Source of the DNA: Escallonia rubra
Lineage: Eukaryota; Streptophyta; Magnoliopsida; Escalloniales; Escalloniaceae
Assembly: GCA_033065855.1 (NCBI GenBank)
Contig: JAVXUO010000629.1
Coordinates: 1 to 64,000, forward strand
DNA length: 64,000 nt
Direction: 5' to 3'
Shown in pieces: positions 56,349 to 64,000 of the stretch (its first letter is position 1; every line of letters begins with the position of its first letter). The notes below the pieces were generated by a model. That model was given only the letters and a program-made list of their open reading frames with translations. It was not told the origin of the DNA and searched no databases. Both the position numbers and the translations under genes were made by a program.

Positions 56349-57110
56349 CAAATCTTCTAATCATCCAATTTTGTATATGTTGTAAAAAAAGTGAGCTTGT
56401 GTGCATTTGTATTTCACAAGGACTACAATCTAAGTCAGATATTAGATAAGATGATGCGCGAGGGTATGAAGTAAGGGAAGGAACCGACGTGACCAAAAGA
56501 AAGTCTGAGGACCTAATCTGCTTGAATGGTGAAGACACACAACAAGTACAAAGATGACAATCCAAAGTCCAATGCCAAGGTCCAACGCAAAGGACCAACG
56601 TGAGTTGAATAACTGTCCCTCTAAACTCTAAGATTTTAGAGTGAGAATATAAAAATGTGAAGTATTGTGCAAAGAGTTCTGAAGTCCTCTTTTTATACAT
56701 GGCTGAAACTAGCTTAGCCTCTTGTGACACCTGGCACTCACCACAAGTGACACTTTTTCGAGGGTGCGTCATACGCCAGTGTTTGATAGTACTATGTTTC
56801 TCACTCTCTCACCTTGCCTTCAAAGCTTTACTCCGTTAGCTTAGGAAGATTGACTCACTTTACACTGGTGTGCCCAAAGTAAGCCCTTAATCGAGTCACA
56901 TGTCCATTACCCTCACTAACTCCCACAAAAGCGTTAAGAGACATAAGTGAACCCGTCATACGCTTGTGAGAAAGGCCGGCATCAATTACCAAGCAAATAA
57001 ATATTATGACCTTCGAAGAACTGCTACAGTCTCATAGTGACTCGTAGGTCATGATTTTTATAGATGGTTGCGTGAGGCAATACGCTGTCTGGAAAGATCA
57101 CTCACGGATG
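56349..57110 (-). mobile_element. Gypsy 3' LTR-like DNA, reverse
   Basis: It lies downstream (on the minus strand) of the Gypsy pol remnant and carries a reversed TATA-type box (TATAAAAAG on the minus strand, about 56687-56695). It resembles 40-260 of this window. The frames at 56332-56839 are not supported. The element at 51746-56343 inserted into its edge. Confidence 0.5.
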
Positions 57111-57113
57111 TCC

Positions 57114-59290
57114 CTAGCATAAAAAAATGTTGGCACGTACATGCTTGGCGGCTTGGTGGACAAGGTCGCCTTCAATAAATGATCGTGGTTTGACTGTCTT
57201 CCCGTAGGCTTTCTTGAGCTGTTCATGATACTTCTTCATGCAGCGCAAGGCGTTGGTTATTTTTTTATCAAGGCCCTCAGGGCTGCCTTTCTGGTTTCTT
57301 CCTCTCTGAGACCACTGCTTAGGAAAATTCGAGCCGAGGCGACCACGATCTTGGGTGGTACCACACATTCATCCCCGTAGACGAGGAAAATGGGTGTGGC
57401 CTTTGTTGCTGTGTGCTTGGAAGTTCTGTAAGCCCAAAGTGCCAGACTTGGTTTCTCGGACCATAACCCACTTGCGTCGTGAACCATTCGTGACAGCACG
57501 CGTAGTAGAGTCTTGTTGGAGGCTTCAGCTTGACCATTGTCTTGTGGATAGTAAGGAGTTGATGCGGCATGGTTGATGTTGTACTCTTCCTAGCGTGTTG
57601 TTGTCGGATATGATACCCCGGGGGATAACGAAACGACAAATGAGGTGATCGTGTAAGAAGTTAGCAATGGTGCCTCCCGTGGCTCTCCGTAGAGGTATAG
57701 CTTCGACCTATTTTGTAAAACATTCTGTTGCGACCATGATCCATATGTGACCTCTAGATGGCGAGTGTATGTGGCCGATAAGGTTGTGAGCCCGAGAGTG
57801 AAATGGCCAAAGGGCTAGTATCATGCGGAGGTCAGACGCCGACATGTGCATCCTGTCTGCGTGCCTCTGGCAGGGTTGGCAGTGTCGGACATGGGAGATG
57901 GAGTCATTTCCATAGTCGGCCAATAGTACCACAACCTTAGTAATTCTGCATATAGCTTTTAAGATCCTTGATACTCCTCACAGTCACCATTGTGCACTTT
58001 ATTGATCACCTATACTGTTTGGGAACCTTACAAGCATCGCATTGAGATAAATATTGAATGAAAGGCTGGCGCCAGTCACCCTCGACATTGATCACAAGAG
58101 CTTCCACACTATTTGGCGCATATAGGCATTCGGGACAATCCCATTGTATATCTGAAGTATCCTTGACCATGGATGGCCAAAAGAGGCCCATGCACTGAAG
58201 GCGACGGTATAGAGGGGGACTGTCGAGGCCACAACACTTCTGATGGCGAAATTAAAGTTTGTGCTTTGCTTTTTTCGGCGCCAAACACCTGGTTAGCGTG
58301 CCTCCGGGGCATCGTCTGTACAAGACATCTCTCAACATCAAAAAGTCTGTGAGAGTAGAGGCATAAGCAAGGGATGATGCCTTTAGTTGGTCAACGATCG
58401 GCTATTTCCAATCGTCTGCGGTAGTGTCCTTCGGGACTAAGTTCAAAGTTGTGCATGGTTCGGTCCTCTTGATGATGGTTAGGATTCGCCGTTCACCATC
58501 ATCATTTATCTTTGATACGATTGTGGCCAAGCTATCTGCATGTTTGTTATGGCACATGTTGTGATGTTCATATTGGACATGGCCAAGTCTTCCTTCCAAG
58601 TGTTGTACCAAGGCACGATAAGGTGCCAAAGCCGGCTCCTTAACTGTGTACTCCCTGTCAGCCTATTTCATGATCAAGTTTAAGTCTCCCTTTACACACA
58701 GTGACTTAGCCCCCATGCTTATGGCTATCATGAGGCCAATGATGAGTGCCTCGTACTCAGCTTCGTTGTTGGACACCGAGAATGCAAGCTTGAAGGATAA
58801 AGAGGTGGTATCTGAAGGACTATTCTGAACCCCCTTGCCGGAGAGGTGCTCTATTAGGACCTTTGCTGGTGGCTAAGCCGTCAAACTCAAGTGTTGATAG
58901 TTCATTGATGTCGGTGATTAGGGCTGTCTCCTCCCCAGGCAATTGATCTGAGGTCGGTTCGTATTATTGGCGTGGGTAGAAGGCCAAGAGATCTGCAAGT
59001 GCTTGGCTTCGTAAAGCTATAGGGTTCTTGATAGATAAGCCGAACTCGGCCAAGAGCAACAACCAGCGGGTAAGTCGGCCAGACAGGGCAGAGTGGGTGA
59101 GCATGTACCGGAGTGGATCGGCCTTGGTGACAAGTGTGATTTGATGTGCCAAAAAGTAGTGTCTGAATTTTTGTGAGGCGTACACCAAGGCTAGACAGTG
59201 TTTCTCGATATCGAAGCAATTGGCTTCAGGTCCCCTGATTGTCCGATTGAGATAATAAACAGGACGTTGCACCTCATCTACCTCTTGGGC
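57114..59290 (-). pseudogene. Gypsy pol remnant (RT end, RNase H, integrase), reverse
   Basis: Read on the minus strand, it starts with the RT/RNase H segment at 59272-58964 (QRPVYYLNRTIRGPEANCFDIEKHCLALVYASQKFRHYFLAH, then LRYMLTHSALSGRLTRWLLLLAEF and SQALADLLAF). A second RNase H tail is at 58629-58402 (LGHVQYEHHNMCHNKHADSLATI). A zinc-binding/linker region at about 58310-57990 (GLFWPSMVKD) comes next. The integrase core is at 57932-57708 (CQPCQRHAD and WPFHSRAHNLIGHIHSP) with 'GYGPRNQVWHFGLTELPS', and its end at 57499-57114 reads 'SLALWAYRTSKHTATKATPIFLVYGDECVVPPKI' and 'KAYGKTVKPRSFIEGDLV'. Frameshifts throughout. The phrases resemble the TAT/Athila branch of Gypsy. The 5' half and 5' LTR are missing. 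Confidence 0.9.
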
Positions 59291-59339
59291 AAGTAAAGCC
59301 CATATGGACGCTGGAGGTCAAGTAGAGTAAGAGTGGGTT

Positions 59340-60400
59340 ACCTCGTTGTGGCACTACCATGGTCTACGGCGATATGAGGACCGACTTGATCTATTCAGAG
59401 GCTTGCTGTTGTGGAGTAATCTCTGCTCCGTTAACAAGCTATGTGAAATATGTAAACTTGGCACGTGCTTTGGAGAAATCCAAGTCCAATAGCAGAGAAT
59501 GGTACGAACAGAGGCGGGGTAGACAGAAGAGTGCTAGCCAAGAGTTTTTTTAGGACAGATTTATGAAGGTTGACAAGCGTCGACAGTTTGCACCGTCAGC
59601 AAAGTAGGGATTTAGACCTAGGCAGGGTATCAGATTAAAAGGAGCGCAGGGTGTATGCGCTTGACCAGTTTAAAGTACTAGATTTGAACAATTGCAGAAT
59701 TCTAGAGTTCGACCTACAGAGAGCACTGGTCAGGGTGGCGGGTCATCATTTCTGGCCATCCCATGTGTCATGTGTGGGACAATTCATGGTGGTAAGTCAT
59801 GCTATATATTTACTAGAGTGTAGGTGTGGTAGTGTGGAACATCAGGTTCGAGACTGTCCATTTGTTAGAAATAATCAGTCAACTTTTCGTCCTACAACTA
59901 CAAGTAGAGGTCCTCGTCAGAAAAAACGATAGGGTCGGTAGGGGAGGATTCGGCAATCTTAAGTCCAGTAGGGGCAAAGGCCCGAGACATCAGCTGGACT
60001 CTACTCAATGTCTGCTCGGGATGCTATTATATTTGATGACGTGGTGTCAGGTACACTATAGGTTAACCCACTAGTTGTTCGTATATTTTTTATTCCGGAG
60101 CATCACATCCTTTTGTATCCCTCATTTTTGCATAGCGATTGAGGGTGAAAACTCATCCTTTAAGAATTGATCTTGTGATAGACACTTCGTTGGGAGCATC
60201 TTTGATTATTTTTACAATTTTCTATAACTGTACTGTCCATGTTGCGGATAAAGATCTTCTTATGTTTCTCATCCCATTTGCTGTTCTGGACTTTGATATC
60301 ATACTAGGCGGGGATTGGTTATTCTCTAATCATGCATTCGTGGACTGTCATGGGAAATCTTAAAAGTGTTTCAAGCTTCGTAAGGTATGAAGAGTAGTTA
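59340..60400 (+). pseudogene. Gypsy (chromovirus-like) gag and protease remnant
   Basis: 'YVKYVNLARALEKSKSNSREWYEQRRGRQKSA' (about 59440-59535) is the end of gag. It is followed by a broken CCHC knuckle near 59770-59860 (CGTIHGGKSCY, then CRCGSVEHQVRDCP), and by protease: 'SGASHPFVS' at 60091-60120, 'VKTHPLRIDLVIDTSLGASLI...NCTVHVADKDLLMFLIPFAVLDFDIILGGDWL.SNHAFVDCHGKS' at 60142-60360. The catalytic Asp of the D-S/T-G motif is replaced by Tyr (TAT at 60091-60093). The same gag phrases occur reversed at 21568-21790. RT and integrase are missing or unrecognisable. Confidence 0.85.
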
Positions 60401-62098
60401 AGTTAGTGATTTGATTTATGAGTGAGAATAATGTTTTGTGGAGTATGACTGGTGTTAAGACTGAAAGTTATGTTTGAGATTACGATAAGAAATTTGGAAT
60501 TCTACTTGTCATCTGGTTCATTCCCTTGTATATTAAACTCAAGTGCGACTTAATTGAATGCCAACTTACTCTAAGACGTCAAAGAAGATTTCATTCATAT
60601 TGAGTCGTCTTATCCTTTTTCCAGGATATTTATCTGCTTCTTTCAAATCTATTTGAACTTGGTGGGATAGTATCTGACCCACTGGCCATGGGATAGCTAC
60701 CAATCCTATTAAGGATCAATAATCTCTTGTTGATCGTATTTACTTCAAACCATTGGGTTGACTTTGCTTCGTCATACCTACACCATTTTTTCTGTACTCG
60801 TTATTTTTTGGAACGTCATGAAAGTGTATCATAAATCTCGAGAGCCAATAGTTATGATTTTGTTAATAATTTTTGCATTTTGATTGCTTGATTGTGATCA
60901 TTGTTATCATTTGACCCCTAAATGCTTGACTGTTTGTTGTGATTAATGTTAGACGATTTGCTATGTAACCATTACTATTTCTTTGTGATTGGTGTTTGTT
61001 TAATATGGTCCAAAATGGTAACATGTTATAATTGTTGCTTGTAGTTAATCTGATTATCAAAATTTTACTGTGTTCTACTTCCAGATGATCTTGAAATCGA
61101 CAATATGTCAAGTACGTGCATCTTTACCTGATTTAGGATTTGCATAGTTTCACCCACCATAATATGACATTATGTAGACTCCTAAGCCTCGAATAATCAG
61201 TGAGTGAGAGTAGACTCTGAGAACGTGGATTAGATTTGGACAATCCATTTGATGACTCGGTATAAGATTGATATTTTGGTTAAGCACACAATAATAGCCG
61301 CATGTTACTTGCCTTTAGAACTGGAAGATTTCAAACGTTTAAATGAAACAGACGATCGAATAATAAAGCTATAATTTTTTGATAAACAATGTGATTGTGA
61401 ATCGGAAGTGGTGTGATAACTTAGAGCCTTAAACGCTAGTGAAAGTGCCATACATACGCATGCAGAATCATATTTGCTCTATGTAAGATAACACGTCTCT
61501 CGGTGATGAATTCGATAACAGTTTGGAATCGTTGATGTGAGGTATCAGAGTGTGCCACAAAAGCCTAAGGTGTAAGTGCTTATAAAAAATGGTTATCCTA
61601 TCCATGTTAGTTTTGGAAGAGTGTAAATCATACGTGATCATCCTTAGTATTTTAGCACCTCTTGAGCTTGAAGTTAAGCTCGTTATTTTTAAGTATATTG
61701 TGCAAATAATGTAGTCTCTGTTATAGTATCAGTAGCATGCAGTGGAAGCCTATTGAGTTAGAGTTTGATTTAATTCATTTTATATGTGTTGATTTCGAAG
61801 CGGTGTAGGTTTAGTACACTGAGTTTTGTAATGGCCAAGTTATCATTTGTGAAATTCTAGAATAGTTAGAGCAAAGTAATTGCCTGACAGGGTTTCAATT
61901 TAGCATTACAATTTGAAATTAAATAGTTACATTCGGGTACTCGTGGGGACAAAAATTTGGGTGCGAACGTTAGAAGTAGCTCAGCTACTATGTTGGTAAT
62001 TCAGAGGTACAGAGCGAAAGCGTAGTGCCTAGATGATATAAGTAATAAGAAAGCCAAGATCAAATTTTGAGGAAGAAAGTTTTATAAGGTGGGGAGAA
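60401..62098 (+). other. Decayed Gypsy interior and polypurine tract
   Basis: AT-rich, no domain recognised in six frames (including the frame 60863-61111). It ends 'ttttgaggaagaaagttttataaggtggggagaa' in outline, with the tract aaggtggggagaa at 62086-62098 directly before the TGTAATACCCC LTR start. That indicates the 3' end of a Tekay/Del-type Gypsy interior from which pol has eroded or been deleted. Confidence 0.65.
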
Positions 62099-62904
62099 TG
62101 TAATACCCCACATTTTTCGAGGCGTTAGAAATAATTTCTTTTCTTTTTGAACGATAATAATTAACGGGTCTCCGAAAATAATAGTAGAGAAATAATATTC
62201 CACACTACTCTAGAATTATTGGGCTATGAAATATTAAAGGGAATTTGCGGTCAAATTATAATTTTTAAAAAGTTAAGGGGCCATTTTGTAAATATATAAA
62301 GTCTAGGGCCTACTTTGTAATTTTGGGAAAGTAGGTTAGACTTGGTTAGAGAGGTGTAAAAATTTTAGAAACCATGTTTTAAATTGTTCCACCTCCTACT
62401 TAAATTATCATGACTAAGCTAATTAATAATTAAATAATGTTAATTGGGATAAGAGTAAATTTGGGTGAAGGAAAAACCAAGGGAAAAAAAAGAGAAAATA
62501 GAAAAAAGGAAGAAAAATAGAGAGCATAAAGAAGAAAACAGAGTAGGCTCGGGGAGGAAGAAAACAAGGAGAAAGAAGATAGAATCAAGGCCAATTTCAA
62601 GAGGTAAGCTCGGAAATCTCTAGTATGTGTGTTCTACTGTGCGTGTGAGGGTTAAGTGTGTGTGTTTTTAGCCACTGTGGAATGTGTGCATGAGCCATAA
62701 ACATGGCTATATGGGGGGGGGGGGGGTATTTTCTGAAAATTTGTTGCTTCGTTTGTGGGATTAATATTATGGTTTGTGCGATTTTGGTAGATAGGTTATT
62801 GTTCAATGGAATTGTATGCTTGCAAGGGTAAGGGAGAGGGAACCATAACGGTGCAATGGATTTTTGGTGTGGTTGTAGTGTATGTGAGCTCGGGTGTGGT
62901 TTTC
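62099..62904 (+). mobile_element. Gypsy (chromovirus-like) 3' LTR, truncated by Copia insertion
   Basis: It starts TGTAATACCCCACATTTTTCG after the polypurine tract. It has a GA-rich stretch (62465-62590), 'gaggtaagctcgg' at about 62600 and GT-rich DNA, the same architecture as the other TGTAA LTRs here. A run of 13 G at about 62714-62726 is present. The match to LTR style stops at 62904, where a Copia LTR (TGTTAGGATC) begins. Confidence 0.75.
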
Positions 62905-63150
62905 TGTTAGGATCAAGCGCTTACTACTGCACCATAAGCAATTGCTGTTATTAAGGGCGCAACTTTATTTCCTTATAGTCCTGGCACAGCAGCCAGCGCA
63001 CACGGTCGAGTACACAAGAGAGTAGATAGACGCGACCAACCTTCGATCTGCCAACAATCCCTTCCACAGATACACCCCGGGGGACTCGAACCCGTGACCT
63101 ACTCTGATACCAATTTTTTTTAGTGCAGACGTAAGCGCTTGATCCTAACA
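62905..63150 (+). mobile_element. Copia 5' LTR with 20-bp terminal inverted repeats
   Basis: A short LTR of 246 bp. Its first 20 bases (TGTTAGGATCAAGCGCTTAC) are the exact reverse complement of its last 20. It is directly followed by an iMet-type primer binding site (ttggaatcagagccatg, 63152-63168) and then gag, which sets the LTR end. On the minus strand 63078-63112 reads like part of a tRNA: TGGTATCAGAG and a B-box-like GGTTCGAGTCC. The frame at 62951-63151 is not a gene. Confidence 0.85.
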
Positions 63151-63219
63151 ATTGGAATCAGAGCCATGTGCTATATTACTTTCGTTTTGACCTTACAGTG
63201 AAGAGCTAGAGATCTTAAC

Positions 63220-64000
63220 ATGGAAGAAAGTTTGGCAGCTACTTGTGGAGGAACGAAAACTACAGCTACTGGAAAAATTGGATGAGTAATTTCCTGAGGC
63301 AGGATACTCATGTATGGTACGTTGTAGAAAATGGCTCGATTATCCCCATGAAGGATGGCCTAGATGGAATCAAGGTTCCCAAGGGAATTCTTGAGATGGA
63401 CAGCCATGAAGCACATCTCTTCTCCATGGACGACAGAGCAAATAATATTATCAGCTGTGCACTCGACATAAATGAGTATAATCGAGTCTCAGCTTGCGAA
63501 ACAGCTAGAGAGATGTGGAGACTACTGGATGTTACTCATGAAAGTACTAACCAAGTAAAAGAAAGTAAGATTAATATGCTAGTCCAGCAGTATGAGGCCT
63601 TCAAGATGAAGGAAAATGAGTCTATAAATGAGATGTATTCCAGGTTTAATCTCATTATAAATGGACTCAAGCTCTTGGGAAAAACGTACCCAAAAATGGA
63701 GATTGTATGGAAAGTCCTTAGATCTCTTCCCAAGAGATGGGAAAACAAAATCACAGCCATTTAAGAAGCCAAAGACTTGAATGTGTTGAAGTTGGAAGAA
63801 CTGGTGGGATCCCTAATGACTCATGAAATCACAATGAAGATTCATGACGAGGCAGAGACCACTTCGAAGAAGAAGAACCTAACTCTCAAAGCTGAGGCCT
63901 TTCATGAACCTACGGAGAGCAGCGATGACTCTGATCCATACATGGCGTTCGTCACCCGCAAGTTCAAGAAGTTCCTTACAAACCAACGAGATGGAAAGGT
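63220..64000 (+). pseudogene. Copia gag, interrupted, runs off the window
   Basis: ATG at 63220 (MEESLAAT...) is one base out of frame with the gag core that starts near 63243: RNENYSYWKNWMSNFLRQDTHVWYVVENG, then 'ISCALDINEYNRVSACETAREMWRLLDVTHEST', 'VKESKINMLVQQYEAFKMKENESI' and 'VWKVLRSLPKRWENKITAI'. This is the UBN2 (gag polyprotein) domain. A TAA at 63762-63764 stands where these proteins usually have Gln before EAKDLNVLKLEELVGSLMTHE. The frame then continues open to the window end (FVTRKFKKFL). At least one frameshift and one stop make it a likely pseudogene. Confidence 0.88.

Noticed and set aside
63078-63112. tRNA gene candidate on the minus strand
   Set aside because: Only an A-box-like and a B-box-like block with a short spacing. 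No cloverleaf or acceptor stem can be drawn, and it lies inside a Copia LTR.
62905-63150. Cassandra-type TRIM with a 5S rRNA promoter
   Set aside because: The LTR length fits, but no 5S-like internal control region is visible, and a normal Copia gag follows.

Overview
The window is nuclear DNA of a flowering plant, almost certainly a eudicot. It is AT-rich and gene-poor, and it is packed with Copia and Gypsy LTR retrotransposons, a LINE remnant, hAT, CACTA, MULE-like and Stowaway elements. Its only substantial host-type genes are plant-specific: an Xa21/EFR-type leucine-rich-repeat receptor kinase, a group C bZIP first exon and a SCARECROW-like fragment. No tRNA, rRNA, CRISPR or bacterial-style gene was found. 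The species cannot be named from sequence alone.

Layout. 0-6.2 kb: minus-strand Gypsy LTR-like DNA with a 72-bp tandem repeat, a decayed hAT transposase, a dispersed repeat and a TIR MITE. 6.2-9.9 kb: a 5'-truncated LRR receptor kinase in two exons around a 1002-bp phase-1 intron. 9.9-27.4 kb: a nested pile of a Gypsy LTR (+), a LINE 3' end, a truncated long-TIR element and a long minus-strand Gypsy LTR interrupted by a Pack-MULE that carries a GRAS fragment. The pile continues with a Gypsy gag remnant split by a second long-TIR element, part of a non-autonomous LTR element, and another Gypsy LTR split by a 3.7-kb CACTA element with a CCG target duplication. 27.4-34.9 kb: a pol-less Copia element whose 3' LTR holds a 1.57-kb hAT-like insertion and then breaks directly into a second, pseudogenised receptor-kinase copy (34.9-37.6 kb).

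37.6-43.6 kb: a 350-bp tandem duplication and a complete but stop-ridden Copia element (TSD ACAGC). 43.8-51.4 kb: two further long-TIR MULE-like elements, an LTR fragment, a Stowaway MITE, a 101-bp tandem repeat, an orphan bZIP first exon and a low-complexity MITE. 51.7-56.3 kb: a structurally complete, non-coding LTR element (perfect TSD ATGAG) with a 77-bp tandem array. 56.3-64 kb: a minus-strand Gypsy pol remnant, a plus-strand Gypsy gag/protease remnant with its 3' LTR, and a Copia LTR plus gag that run off the window.

How the parts relate. The two kinase copies are paralogues that share the splice junction and intron sequence. The first keeps a complete kinase core and has an HRD catalytic loop. 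The second keeps the ancestral-looking HCD but has lost the ATP-binding lysine and the DFG phenylalanine. The rest is best read as successive transposon insertions, several of them dated relative to each other by empty-site comparisons inside the window. I found no operon-like multi-gene system. The strongest leads are the receptor-kinase pair, the Pack-MULE and other long-TIR elements with unrelated cargo, and the structurally complete non-autonomous LTR element.
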